Positions 46,243 through 55,697 of a stretch of DNA of 64,000 nt are shown here, in pieces (positions within the stretch are counted from its first letter, which is position 1; each line of letters starts with the position of its first letter). The notes beneath the pieces were generated by a model. The model saw only the letters and a list, made by a program, of their open reading frames with translations. It had not been told where the DNA came from and ran no database searches. Made by a program: the position numbers and the translations under genes. The stretch comes from Alteripontixanthobacter muriae (GTDB taxonomy: Bacteria; Pseudomonadota; Alphaproteobacteria; Sphingomonadales; Sphingomonadaceae): assembly GCF_013336795.1 (NCBI RefSeq), contig NZ_JAAFZT010000015.1:1-64000 (forward strand). Direction: 5' to 3'.

Positions 46243-47023
46243 CAACCAGCCCCCGAACATGCCACCCTCCGGTTCGAACGAGCGCGATCTGCTGGCAGCC
46301 GAATATGCCTTCGGCTTTGCGGAGGAAGAGGCGCGCCTGCAAGCAGAGCAGCTGATCGCGCAGGATGCCGATTTTGCTGCACTGGTCAGCGAGTGGACGG
46401 AGCGCGCATCAGCCGAGCTTCTCGATCTGCCCGGGGAAGGCCCGCAGAGGGACCTGTTCCCCGATATCGAGCGCAAGCTGCAAGCACCCCTCGCACAAAC
46501 CGGGTCTGAGCAGGTTGCCGCCAATGACAATCGCGGGGATGCTGCTGGCTGGAAATTCGCCACGCTGGCCGCATCAGTCGCCGCCCTCGCCTTTGCCGGC
46601 CTCTGGCAGTTTGATCGTCCCGATCCCGTGGTCCGCAACCGGATCGTCGAGGTTGAGCGGCCCGTGGATTTGGGCGAAACCATCAGCGTCGCGCAGATTA
46701 CGGGAAGCGAATCCGAAATCCTGCTCAGCGGGGTGTACAACCGCGACACCGGCGCGCTGACCTTGCGGGTGCCGGACATTCCGCAAGGAGAATTGGTGCC
46801 GGAAGTCTGGGTCATCGGCGAAGGCGCAGCCCCGCGCTCGCTCGGCTTTGCCGACAGGGACGGGACGGTCACCCTCCAGCTGTCGCCGGAGCTGCGGAAC
46901 GCGATGGTCGAAGGCAGCGCGATCGCGGTTTCGCTGGAAGAGCCGTCGAGCCAGCCACACGAAGCGCCCACTCCCGACAGGATATTGGGCGCAACGCCCC
47001 TTGTGCCGCTGACTGGCGCCTGA
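46235..47023 (+). CDS. Anti-sigma factor, RskA-type
   Basis: The 262-residue protein has a soluble N-terminal helical part (LLAAEYAFGFAEEEARLQAEQ), one membrane helix near residues 107-123 and a periplasmic RskA_C-like domain (ITGSESEILLSGVYNRDTGALTLRVP). It should hold the ECF sigma factor at the membrane. Regulated proteolysis would free it, and RseP (34.9 kb) is a candidate protease, by inference only. Confidence 0.85.
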   Translation: MADNQPPNMPPSGSNERDLLAAEYAFGFAEEEARLQAEQLIAQDADFAALVSEWTERASAELLDLPGEGPQRDLFPDIERKLQAPLAQTGSEQVAANDNRGDAAGWKFATLAASVAALAFAGLWQFDRPDPVVRNRIVEVERPVDLGETISVAQITGSESEILLSGVYNRDTGALTLRVPDIPQGELVPEVWVIGEGAAPRSLGFADRDGTVTLQLSPELRNAMVEGSAIAVSLEEPSSQPHEAPTPDRILGATPLVPLTGA

Positions 47024-47089
47024 CGCGAAGAGGCTCATGCTGCATTTGCGCATTAGGCTTTTAACGCCGTCGGTGCTACGCGCGCGCTC

Positions 47090-48958
47090 ATGCTTTCCAT
47101 CAACGATATCACCGTGCGCCTCGGCGGCCGCACCATCATCGATTCGGCCACGGCGGCTATTCCTCCCGGTAGCCGCGTCGGGCTGATCGGCCGTAATGGC
47201 GCGGGTAAATCCACGCTGATGAAGGTCATGATTGGCGCGCTTGAACCCGACGAAGGCACGGTCGAAATGCCGAAGCGAATGCGCCTCGGCTATATCGCGC
47301 AGGAAGCGCCCAGCGGCGATATTACGCCCACCGATACCGTACTTGCCGCCGATGTGGAGCGCACCGCCCTGTTGGCGGAGGCGGAGACCTGTACCGATCC
47401 CGACCGGCTGGGTGATGTGCACGAAAGGCTGCTCGCCATCGATGCCTATAGCGCGCCTTCTCGGGCCGCACGTATCCTGACCGGGCTGGGGTTCGACGAA
47501 GTCATGCAGGAGCAACCCATCGACGATTTCTCCGGCGGCTGGAAAATGCGCGTGGCGCTCGCCGCCCTGCTCTATTCCGCGCCCGACGTGCTTCTGCTGG
47601 ACGAGCCGTCGAACCACCTTGATCTTGAAGCGACGCTTTGGCTGGAAAACTTCCTCAAATCCTACCCCGCCACCGTGGTCGTCATCAGCCATGAACGTGA
47701 CCTGCTGAACAATGTCGTCGACAATATCCTGCACCTGCAGGGCGGCAAGCTGACGCTGTATCCCGGCGGCTACGATAGTTTCGAACGGCAACGCGCCGAA
47801 CGCGCGGCACAGCTCGCCGCCGCCAAGGCCTCGCAGGATGCGCAGCGCGCCCGCCTGCAGGATTACGTCGCCCGCAACAGCGCGCGGGCGAGCACGGCCA
47901 AGCAGGCACAGTCCCGCGCGAAGATGCTGGAGAAGATGCAGCCCATTGCTGCCTTGATGGAGGATCCGTCACTCAGCTTTGACTTCCCGGCACCGTCCGA
48001 GTTGAAGCCGCCGCTCATCACCCTCGATTTCGCCTCGGTGGGCTACAGCGATGACCATCCTGTCCTGCGGCGGCTGAACCTGCGGATCGACCCTGACGAG
48101 CGCATTGCGCTGCTGGGCCGCAACGGCAATGGCAAGACGACACTGGCCAGGCTGCTTGCAGCGCAGCTTCCCCCGATGGAAGGGGAGATGAATGTCTCCG
48201 GCAAGATGAAAGTCGGCTATTTCACTCAGTACAATGTCGAGGAACTGGCAGGCGACGCCACGCCGCTGGAGCATATGACCAGGGTGATGGAGGGCAAACC
48301 GACCGGCGCGATTCGCGCGCAGCTGGGGCGATTCGGCTTTTCGGGCAACCGGGCGATCAGCAAGGTCGATTCGCTCTCCGGCGGCGAACGCGCGCGCCTT
48401 GCTCTGGCGCTGATTACCCGTGATGCGCCGCATCTGCTCATCCTCGACGAGCCGACGAACCATCTGGACGTCGATGCCCGCGAAGCCTTGGTCCAGGCGC
48501 TGAACGACTACGAAGGCGCGGTGATCCTCATCAGCCATGACCGCCATATGGTAGAACTCACGGCCGATCGTCTCGTGCTGGTCGATGAAGGCACCGCGAG
48601 CGAATTTAACGGCAGCATGGAAGATTACATCGATTTCGTGCTCGGCAGGAATCAGCCTAAAGAAGAAGGCGGCGCAAAGAAGCCGAAGAAGGACAAGAAG
48701 ACGCTGGCCAAGGAACGCGAGGCTGCTCGCGTGCGGAAGGCAGCGCTAAAGGATTGCGAGAAGGCAATGGCAGCGCTGGAGAAGCAGCTGGCCGTCTTCG
48801 ACAAGACCCTGTTCGAGCCAGAAAGCGCAACGGGAGACCTTGCAAAGATGTCGATGGGCGAGCTCGCCCGCCAGCGCGCTGCAATTGCCGAAAAGCTGGA
48901 GCAGCGCGAGGCCGAATGGCTGGAGTTGGGCGAGACGCTGGAGGCAGAAGCCGCCTGA
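47090..48958 (+). CDS. ABC-F family ATPase
   Basis: The 622-residue protein has two ABC cassettes and no membrane helices. Cassette one has GRNGAGKST and LLLDEPSNHLD, and cassette two has GRNGNGKTT, SGGERARLALA and LILDEPTNHLD. A 60-residue linker with NSARASTAKQAQSRAKM joins them and a C-terminal coiled coil follows (residues 530-620). ABC-F proteins act on the ribosomal E site. The C-terminal coil suits Uup or YheS-like members. It ends 21 bp before the left repeat of the relic island. Confidence 0.93.
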   Translation: MLSINDITVRLGGRTIIDSATAAIPPGSRVGLIGRNGAGKSTLMKVMIGALEPDEGTVEMPKRMRLGYIAQEAPSGDITPTDTVLAADVERTALLAEAETCTDPDRLGDVHERLLAIDAYSAPSRAARILTGLGFDEVMQEQPIDDFSGGWKMRVALAALLYSAPDVLLLDEPSNHLDLEATLWLENFLKSYPATVVVISHERDLLNNVVDNILHLQGGKLTLYPGGYDSFERQRAERAAQLAAAKASQDAQRARLQDYVARNSARASTAKQAQSRAKMLEKMQPIAALMEDPSLSFDFPAPSELKPPLITLDFASVGYSDDHPVLRRLNLRIDPDERIALLGRNGNGKTTLARLLAAQLPPMEGEMNVSGKMKVGYFTQYNVEELAGDATPLEHMTRVMEGKPTGAIRAQLGRFGFSGNRAISKVDSLSGGERARLALALITRDAPHLLILDEPTNHLDVDAREALVQALNDYEGAVILISHDRHMVELTADRLVLVDEGTASEFNGSMEDYIDFVLGRNQPKEEGGAKKPKKDKKTLAKEREAARVRKAALKDCEKAMAALEKQLAVFDKTLFEPESATGDLAKMSMGELARQRAAIAEKLEQREAEWLELGETLEAEAA

Positions 48959-48979
48959 ACATGGCTTACGTGATTAGTA

Positions 48980-49007
48980 GAGGGCAAGTGGTGGACAGGG
49001 CTGGATT
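48980..49007. repeat. Left attachment-like direct repeat (28 bp)
   Basis: This copy is identical over 28 bp to 51181-51208, which covers the last 19 bases of tRNA-Tyr and nine bases beyond. It marks the far end of the inserted element. Confidence 0.9.
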
Positions 49008-49127
49008 GCCGATGGACACCTAAAAAATCGTGTTAACTCAGCAGTATACAGAAGGGGTTCTGGGACCCTTGTGCTATCCCATTGTAGCACTTGGGGCAAG
49101 CCGTGAACTCTGCGGCCTGGTTGTACC

Positions 49128-49652
49128 TCATTCTTGAATTGCATCTCGGAGCTTTGCCCGAGCTTCCTCGAGCCCCCTCATCTCGGTCTGAGCGGCTGCA
49201 TGGAACGCGTCGGTGACCTGAGGCTGAAAATCCATCGTAGAGACAAATACACCATCCGCCGTGTCGAGGCTGTCCGAGCTGATCCTCCACCGCATCGGCG
49301 CTTGGTGCTCTCCAATCACCAGAGTGGCACGACAGGCAACCGCAGGCATGCTCAGGTTCACCTCATCAGCTTGTACGTTTTGGAAGTGGAAGCGCGTATG
49401 TTGAAAGACATAGTGTTGCCCCTCCTTGCTTAAGCCAGTCTGCCTATCAACAGCGAAAGGCATCAAAGCTGAGACTGCCTCGTTGGCCAATCTCCTTTCC
49501 TTGCACAGCGTGGTATCATGTGCCTCCACTCGCTCGGCGAAAGCTGGTTCCTGAGGATCCACTTGATAGAGCGAGGCGTAATCGGGAGGTCCGTCACAAG
49601 CAGCTATGCTAACGACGATGAGGAACAGGTAAAGATGACCTGAACGGAGCAT
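49128..49652 (-). CDS. Predicted lipoprotein, unknown
   Basis: From ATG 49652 the 174-residue product begins MLRSGHLYLFLIVVSIAAC, a signal peptide with an acceptable lipobox (SIAAC). The mature part is hydrophilic and begins DGPPDYASLYQVDPQEPAF. I do not recognise a domain. It is the only intact gene inside the tRNA-Tyr element. An upstream ATG at 49715 would spoil the signal peptide. No clear ribosome binding site is seen. Confidence 0.6.
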   Translation of the reverse strand: MLRSGHLYLFLIVVSIAACDGPPDYASLYQVDPQEPAFAERVEAHDTTLCKERRLANEAVSALMPFAVDRQTGLSKEGQHYVFQHTRFHFQNVQADEVNLSMPAVACRATLVIGEHQAPMRWRISSDSLDTADGVFVSTMDFQPQVTDAFHAAAQTEMRGLEEARAKLRDAIQE

Positions 49653-49809
49653 GGCGAGTACATACAGAACATTCGCTTGTTCTACAATCGAGGGTCGTGA
49701 ACAAAGAGGCCGCAAGGCAATAAGCTATCCTCGGACGACCTATCGGCAACCAGCAGTAAAGCGCCTGCGGTGGCAATCGTTAGCAGCGGCATAGATTGTC
49801 CTCCCCCTC

Positions 49810-51110
49810 CTAGCAGTCTCCCGAGGTGCTCGGGGCAGCCAAGTGAATAAGGTCTAAGCCGGGATACTGCACCTTGGCAATCGCCTCCGCCTTCTGCCGT
49901 GCTGACAGGCCGTTCCCGTGGACCCGGCTGGAGCCGCTTTCCGTACAATGCGCCAAGGCAAGTGCCGTCCACTCCGGCAGCTCGGCGGCTCGCAAACCCG
50001 TCCTCTTCGTCAATGTCCTCCACGCGCATCCCCGCAGCCTCACCATTGCGGAGGCCGTGGAACAAGCATAGCAGCGGCACCCAGTAAGCACCTGGCTTTT
50101 CTGCTCCCAATGTCCAAGGAGCACCCCAGGGAGCACTGATGAATAGCGTCTGGAGTTGTTCAGAGATGAGGGGATCGGGACGCTCCGCATCACACACCGG
50201 ATCGTGCACAGCCATGCCGGAGAATGGGCAGGAAGCGATCCATTGCTCCTTCACTGCGCAGTTGAACATGGCCGCAATGTGCATGAGATAAGGGTCATTG
50301 ATCGTCTTGGGTTTAATTGTAGGCAGGCCAAGCGCCCTGCCCCTTTCGACTGCTTGCGGCACCGCCAGACCCTTTAGCTCGCGCCTCTTGCCCAAGTTTG
50401 CGGGTAGGCCCTCCAGCACAGCGACCAGGGCGCGCGCATCTTGGCGGATAATGCTTGTCAGCGCCCGACTCGGGAACACGTCCCGCAGCACCCGGAAGAC
50501 GGGTGCGACTGTTTTTTTGCTGCCGCTCAAGCCGGGGACTTGTCTGTCTCAAAGGCCGCGATGCGGGCTTCTACAGTTGGTCCGCTCGGTTCGCTTGCCC
50601 GATGCCCGATTGCCCCGGCTAGCGCCGTATCGCTTTGGCGGGCCGTTTTGACCGCCGCGCGCAGCTCGGCAAGCTCCGCGTTCTGCTCTCTCACGATGTA
50701 ATGCCAAGCAGCATCTTTGGAGATAGCTCTGCCGTGCTCATTTAGCTGCGCTTGCGCCGCTCGATTCGAAGCTCTCTGTGCGCCTCTCTACGTGCGCTCT
50801 GCTCCGCAAAGACCATCTCCGCTGCCTCCCGCTCCTCTCGCTCTCTTTCGCTCTCCTGCCGCCGCTCTGTGTCGTCGTCTGCTGCATGGCGCATTAGCTG
50901 TTTCTCCCGCTACACTTCGTACATATCAGCAGCATCGGCCAAGCGGAGGACAGCCTCCCGGCAGTCCTTTGTGCGGAGCGACCGGCTCCATTCTTTCTTC
51001 GGGGCATCCTCCGCACCTCGCCAAAAGGTTTGATCCTCGGCCATGATAGGGCGGCGATGATAGTACACGCCATGACTGTTTTTGGTGAGGTACACGGGGT
51101 CGTCCTACAT
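49810..51110 (-). pseudogene. Tyrosine recombinase (integrase), decayed
   Basis: Pieces of one integrase can be read in order over three frames. The N-terminal arm reads VYLTKNSHGVYYHRR, and upstream an ATG is followed at once by TAG at 51107-51105. A second TAG follows ADMYEV at 50912-50910. A shift near 50745 joins to QLNEHGRAISKDAAWHYIV. A stop and shift near 50535 lead to SGSKKTVAPVFRVLRDVFP and the core-binding part (NDPYLMHIAAMFNCAVKE). The catalytic domain starts at YWVPLLCLFHGLRNGEAAG, then most of the Arg/HxxR region is missing, and a last shift leads to AEAIAKVQYPGLDLIHL. It cannot make an active recombinase. Confidence 0.85.
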
Positions 51111-51180
51111 GCCACGATTGTAGCACCCGACCGGGGCTAAGCCACTGCATTTCCGCGATTTCCTTGCCGTTCAAAGGCTT

Positions 51181-51208
51181 GAGGGCAAGTGGTGGACAGG
51201 GCTGGATT
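51181..51208. repeat. Right attachment-like direct repeat (28 bp)
   Basis: It includes the 3' terminal 19 bases of tRNA-Tyr (51190-51208) and nine bases past it. It is identical to 48980-49007. Confidence 0.9.
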
Positions 51209-51275
51209 CGAACCAGCGTACGCTTGCGCGGGCAGATTTACAGTCTGCTGCCTTTAACCACTCGGCCACCTGTCC
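51190..51275 (-). tRNA. tRNA-Tyr (GTA anticodon)
   Basis: The minus strand has acceptor GGACAGG/CCTGTCC, an anticodon loop CTGTAAA with GTA, a long variable arm typical of tRNA-Tyr, T-loop GGTTCGAATCC and encoded CCA. The gene is complete, because its 3' end is supplied by the element's right attachment repeat. Confidence 0.97.
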
Positions 51276-51429
51276 ACATGCCCTGCTGATCCGCCAGAAG
51301 CGGTTTGCAATCCCCGCTCAACGCGGGGCTGTTCGGCCGAGAGGCGCGCAATGGCGAAGCGGCGCTTGCCTGTCAATGGGGCTGCTGGCACTAGGGCCGC
51401 AGAAATCATCAAAATATCAGGAGTGAGAC

Positions 51430-52224
51430 GTGGCGAAGGGCGAACGCAAGAAGGCCTTGCGCGGCAGGGCCGGCCGTATGCAGGGCGGGCGGGGCAGCGG
51501 GCGAGCCAGCACGGGCAGCGTACGCCTGTGGGGGCGACATGCCGTGGAAGCGGCGCTGAACAACCCCGCGCGCAATCACCGCAAGCTTTGGGCGACCCGC
51601 GAAGGCGTGGCATCGCTGGACGGCGAACTGCCAGCCGACTTCCCTGTCGAATATGCGGATGTGCAGGATCTCGGCAGGCTCGTCGCGCGGGACGCACCGC
51701 ATCAAGGGCTCGTCCTCGAATGTGCCGGGCTGGAGGACACGCATCTGGACGAGGTCCTGGACCAGGCCGACGGCCGTGTGATCGTCTTTCTCGACCAGGT
51801 CACCGATCCGCACAATGTCGGCGCGATCCTGCGGTCGGCCGCAGCCTTCGACGCCGCCTGTATTGTCACGCAGGACCGCCACGCGCCACCCGAGAGTGGC
51901 ACCGTCGCCAAATCGGCATCCGGCGCCCTCGAAACCGTGCCCTGGGTGCGCGTCGTCAATCTGGCACGGGCGCTGGAGCAGGTAGCCGACGCCGGATACT
52001 GGCGGATCGGCCTTACCGGAGAGGCAGAGAGCAATCTGGCTGCCGCGCTGCCCACAGGTCCGGTGGCTCTGGTGCTGGGCGCGGAAGGCGAAGGCATGCG
52101 GCAGAATATCGAAAATCACTGCGATGCTCTCGCCCGCCTGCCGATCAGTAGCGCTATCGAGAGCCTGAACGTTTCGAACGCCGCCGCCGTGGCGCTTTAC
52201 GCTATCGCTACACGCACCGGCTAA
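51430..52224 (+). CDS. rlmB: 23S rRNA 2'-O-methyltransferase RlmB (TrmH family)
   Basis: The 264-residue SPOUT enzyme has a basic N-terminus with LWGRHAVEAALNNP and the three SPOUT motifs FLDQVTDPHNVGAILRSA, ALVLGAEGEGMR and LPISSAIESLNVSNAAAV. It methylates G2251 of 23S rRNA or a related site. Very basic first 25 residues (KGERKKALRGRAGRMQGGRG) form an RNA-binding tail. A strong terminator follows. Confidence 0.9.
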   Translation: MAKGERKKALRGRAGRMQGGRGSGRASTGSVRLWGRHAVEAALNNPARNHRKLWATREGVASLDGELPADFPVEYADVQDLGRLVARDAPHQGLVLECAGLEDTHLDEVLDQADGRVIVFLDQVTDPHNVGAILRSAAAFDAACIVTQDRHAPPESGTVAKSASGALETVPWVRVVNLARALEQVADAGYWRIGLTGEAESNLAAALPTGPVALVLGAEGEGMRQNIENHCDALARLPISSAIESLNVSNAAAVALYAIATRTG

Positions 52225-52249
52225 TTTCTCGCATCAGGTGCAAACGAAA

Positions 52250-52288
52250 AACGCCGCATCGGATTGACCGATGCGGCGTTTTCTTCTT
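52250..52288. terminator. Bidirectional intrinsic terminator
   Basis: AACGCCGCATCGG and CCGATGCGGCGTT form a perfect 13-bp stem with a five-base loop. TTCTTCTTCT follows on the plus strand and TTTTTCG on the minus strand. It serves rlmB and the convergent HU gene. Confidence 0.92.
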
Positions 52289-52321
52289 CTGCGGCATTTA
52301 AGCCGGCAGCTATCGAGTGTC

Positions 52322-52594
52322 TTAGTTGACGGAGTCCTTCAGGCCCTTGCCGGCCTTGAACTTTGGCTGGTTCGATGCCTTGATGGTCATCGGTTCGCCG
52401 GTGCGCGGGTTGCGGCCGGTCGATGCCTTGCGCTTGGCGACCGAAAACGTGCCGAAGCCCACCAGGCGAACTTCGTCACCTTTGGAAAGGGCCTGCGTGA
52501 TGGCGTCGAAAACGCCTTCCACTGCGCCCGAAGCATCATTCTTCGAAAGGCCGCTGGAGTCCGCCACTGCAGTGATCAGATCATTCTTGTTCAT
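52322..52594 (-). CDS. HU-family DNA-binding protein
   Basis: The 90-residue protein begins MNKNDLITAVADSSGLSKND and has the DNA-binding arm GRNPRTGEPMTIKASNQPKFKAG. It is a small nucleoid protein that bends DNA, close to HupB. It follows lon in many genomes. Here both are on the minus strand with lon upstream, 227 bp away. Confidence 0.95.
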   Translation of the reverse strand: MNKNDLITAVADSSGLSKNDASGAVEGVFDAITQALSKGDEVRLVGFGTFSVAKRKASTGRNPRTGEPMTIKASNQPKFKAGKGLKDSVN

Positions 52595-52821
52595 GGATAA
52601 ATCCCCCTAATTTCGTTTCAGTCAGCGTTGTCGGTGAATCGCCTCGCCGATGGCGCGCAAATTGATACGCTTTGCTGCGACCTGTCAAAGAAAAATCCGC
52701 AGAAAACTGCGAGTTTGATTTTTATTGGGCTGCTATTGCGACGAAACGAAGAGCAGAGGCGCTGCGCCTCGCCTTACCGGCCTGTCATTTCCAGATCGGT
52801 AAGGGTTGCTTGGCTTGCTGA

Positions 52822-55212
52822 TCAGTGCGCGGTGACTGCGCCGCCCTGCCCGTTGATGATCGCTGCAGGTTGGCTGGCAAGGTCGTCCGCTTCCGTCCAT
52901 TCTATTTCCGAAGTCGGCCTCGTCAAAGCGTGCTTCAGCACTTCATCAACATGCGACACCGGCACGATTTCTAGGCCCTGCGTGACGTTGTCGGGAATCT
53001 CGGCCAGATCCTTCACGTTCTCTTCCGGGATCAGAACTGTCGTCATCCCGCCGCGCAAGGCTGCCAGCAGCTTTTCCTTCAATCCGCCGATCGCCAGCAC
53101 CCGCCCCCGCAGCGTGACCTCCCCGGTCATCGCGACGTCGGGCCTCACGGCGATACCCGTCAGCGTGGACACGATCGACGTGACCATGCCGACGCCAGCG
53201 CTCGGTCCGTCTTTCGGCACCGCCCCTTCGGGCAAGTGGATGTGGATGTTCTTGCGCTGGAAGATGCTGGGCTTGATGCCATAGGCGGGCGCCCTCGCCT
53301 TCACGAAACTGAATGCGGCGGCAACGCTCTCGTTCATCACGTCGCCCAACTTGCCGGTGGTCTTGATCTCGCCCTTGCCGGGCGTGGTCACGCTTTCGAT
53401 GGTCAGCAATTCGCCGCCGACCTCCGTCCACGCAAGGCCGGTCACGGCACCGATCTGTGCATCATCTTCACCCTTGCCATGCTTGAACTTCCGCACGCCC
53501 GCAAAATCGCCCAGATTGTCCGGCGTGATCGTAACGCTGGTCACGTCCTTTTCCAGGATCTTGCGCAGGGTCTTGCGTGCAAGCCGAGCAATTTCACGTT
53601 CCAGTGTGCGAACGCCGGCTTCGCGCGTGTAATATCGGATCAGGTCGCGCAGACCCGCCTCCGTCAATTCGAACTCGCCTTCTGCAAGGCCGTGCTCGTC
53701 GATGACCTTGGCGATCAGGTGGCGCTGGGCAATCTCGACCTTTTCGTCTTCCGTGTACCCTTCCAGGCGGATGATCTCCATCCGGTCGAGCAGCGGCTGC
53801 GGCAGGTTCAGGCTGTTTGCCGTGGTCACGAACATCACGTCGCTGAGGTCGATATCCAGTTCCAGGTAATGATCCTGGAACTTGGAATTCTGCTCGGGAT
53901 CCAGAACCTCGAGCAGGGCCGAGGCCGGATCGCCGCGGAAATCCTGCCCCAGCTTGTCGATTTCGTCGAGCAGGAACAGCGGGTTGGACTTGCCCGCCTT
54001 CTTCAGATTGGTGACGATCTTGCCTGGCAGCGAGCCGATATAGGTGCGCCGGTGACCGCGGATTTCCGCCTCATCCCGTACGCCGCCGAGCGACTGGCGG
54101 ATGAACTCGCGCCCGGTGGCGCGGGCGATGCTCTTGCCGAGGCTCGTCTTGCCGACACCCGGAGGGCCGACGAGGCACAGGATAGGCCCTTTGAGCTTGT
54201 TGGTCCGCGCCTGCACCGCGAGATATTCGACGATCCGGTCCTTGACCTTCTCCAGCGCATAGTGATCCGCGTCCAGCACCTGCTGCGCCTCGGCAATGTC
54301 CTTCTTGATCTTGCTCTTCTGCCCCCAAGGCAGGCCGAGAAGCACGTCCAGATAGTTGCGGATGACCGTGGCTTCGGCGCTCATGGGCTGCATGCCTTTC
54401 AGCTTCTTCAGCTCGCTCTCCGCCTTGGCCTTGGCTTCCTTCGGCATCTTCAGCTTGTCGATGCGCGCCTGCAATTCGGCGAGTTCGTCCTGCTCGCCAT
54501 CTTCGCCGCCCAGTTCGTTCTGGATCGCCTTCATCTGTTCGTTGAGGTAATATTCCCGCTGCGTCTTTTCCATCTGGCGCTTCACACGCCCGCGGATCTT
54601 GCGCTCCACCTGCAGGACAGACAATTCGCCTTCCATGAAGGCCATCACCATTTCCAGCCGCTTCAGCGGATCGGGTTCGGTGAGCAAGGCCTGCTTGTCC
54701 GAAACCTTCACGTTGAGCGCGCCGGCAACGGCATCGGCCAGCAGGCCGGCATCGTCGATCTCCGGCAATTCGTCGCCAGCGCCTTCGCCCAGCTTCTTGT
54801 TCAGCTTGGCATATTCGCCGAATTGCTCGACGATCTGACGCATCATCGCCGTCACTTCGCTGCCCGAGGCGGTCTGTTCTTCGTTCACGGTCACTTCCGC
54901 GACGGTGAACTCGCCTTCCTCACGCAAATTCTCCAGAGTGGCACGCTGTCCGCCTTCCACAAGCACGCGCACCGTACCATCGGGCAGCTTGAGCAATTGC
55001 ACAACTTGAGCGACCACGCCGACGTCATAGAGATCGTCCCGCTGCGGATCGTCGCAGGCAGGGTCGAGCTGGGCCAGCAGGAAGATATCCTTGCTGCCTT
55101 CCATCGCGGCCTCCAGCGCGGCAACCGATTTGTCGCGGCCCACGAACAGGGGAACGACCATGTCGGGAAACACCACGATATCGCGCAAGGGGAGGAGGGG
55201 TAGTAAGGTCAT
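52822..55212 (-). CDS. lon: ATP-dependent protease Lon
   Basis: The protein (796 aa) has the N-terminal substrate domain starting LLPLLPLRDIVVFPDMVVPLF, a central coiled coil, the AAA+ module with GPPGVGKTSLGKSIA and FLLDEIDKL, and the C-terminal Ser-Lys protease with PKDGPSAGVGM and GGLKEKLLAA. I chose the ATG reading MTLLPLL at 55212; a frame of ten codons lies upstream. It degrades misfolded and regulatory proteins. Confidence 0.96.
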   Translation of the reverse strand: MTLLPLLPLRDIVVFPDMVVPLFVGRDKSVAALEAAMEGSKDIFLLAQLDPACDDPQRDDLYDVGVVAQVVQLLKLPDGTVRVLVEGGQRATLENLREEGEFTVAEVTVNEEQTASGSEVTAMMRQIVEQFGEYAKLNKKLGEGAGDELPEIDDAGLLADAVAGALNVKVSDKQALLTEPDPLKRLEMVMAFMEGELSVLQVERKIRGRVKRQMEKTQREYYLNEQMKAIQNELGGEDGEQDELAELQARIDKLKMPKEAKAKAESELKKLKGMQPMSAEATVIRNYLDVLLGLPWGQKSKIKKDIAEAQQVLDADHYALEKVKDRIVEYLAVQARTNKLKGPILCLVGPPGVGKTSLGKSIARATGREFIRQSLGGVRDEAEIRGHRRTYIGSLPGKIVTNLKKAGKSNPLFLLDEIDKLGQDFRGDPASALLEVLDPEQNSKFQDHYLELDIDLSDVMFVTTANSLNLPQPLLDRMEIIRLEGYTEDEKVEIAQRHLIAKVIDEHGLAEGEFELTEAGLRDLIRYYTREAGVRTLEREIARLARKTLRKILEKDVTSVTITPDNLGDFAGVRKFKHGKGEDDAQIGAVTGLAWTEVGGELLTIESVTTPGKGEIKTTGKLGDVMNESVAAAFSFVKARAPAYGIKPSIFQRKNIHIHLPEGAVPKDGPSAGVGMVTSIVSTLTGIAVRPDVAMTGEVTLRGRVLAIGGLKEKLLAALRGGMTTVLIPEENVKDLAEIPDNVTQGLEIVPVSHVDEVLKHALTRPTSEIEWTEADDLASQPAAIINGQGGAVTAH

Positions 55213-55343
55213 GCAAATACTTTCGGTCAAATGGCCCGGCAATCAGCAGCGGGCGACGCTATCCTGACGAATTATATGGGAAGCGTCGCCGCTGGCTGCA
55301 ACGACCCGATACGGCGCAGTGCCTTGGCCGAGCAGACGGGTCG

Positions 55344-55685
55344 TCAGCTCATCCCGGGCAGATTGAAGCCGGGGGGAAGGCCAATGCCGGCCTGAGCCTT
55401 CTGCATTTCCTCATTCGCCACGCGGTCGGCTTTCGTGCGCGCGTCGTTGAATGCAGCGGCGACGAGGTCTTCCAGCATCTGCTTTTCTTCCGGCTTCATC
55501 AGGCTGTCGTCGATCGTGACGCCCAGCATCCGGCCCTTGGCCGTGCAGCGCACCTTCACCATGCCGCCGCCTGCGACGCCCTCGACCTCAATACCGTCGA
55601 GCTTGGCCTGGGTGTCGCTCATCTGGGTCTGGATCTGTTCGGCAGCCTTTTGCGCTGCCTGGATCATTTCTTCCATGGATTGCAT
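55344..55685 (-). CDS. YbaB/EbfC nucleoid-associated protein
   Basis: The 113-residue protein has the family pattern MIQAAQKAAEQIQTQMSD, VEGVAGGGMVKVRCTAKG and DLVAAAFNDARTKAD. It binds DNA as a dimer. GGAGAG lies close to the ATG. It follows dnaX by 12 bp, the usual dnaX-ybaB pairing. Confidence 0.95.
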   Translation of the reverse strand: MQSMEEMIQAAQKAAEQIQTQMSDTQAKLDGIEVEGVAGGGMVKVRCTAKGRMLGVTIDDSLMKPEEKQMLEDLVAAAFNDARTKADRVANEEMQKAQAGIGLPPGFNLPGMS

Positions 55686-55697
55686 TTTTCTCTCCGA

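Larger units (their letters stand above)
48980..51208. mobile_element. Relic integrative element at tRNA-Tyr
   Basis: A 2.2-kb segment lies between two perfect 28-bp direct repeats, the right one formed by the 3' end of tRNA-Tyr. This is the product of site-specific integration by a tyrosine recombinase. The integrase gene lies next to the tRNA, as usual, but is a pseudogene. The only other gene is a predicted lipoprotein. The element has lost everything needed for its own movement. Before insertion the ABC-F gene and tRNA-Tyr would have been about 230 bp apart or less. Confidence 0.88.

Noticed and set aside
53236-55203. 655-codon open frame on the plus strand opposite lon
   Set aside because: It is fully antisense to lon with no recognisable domain, a codon-position shadow.
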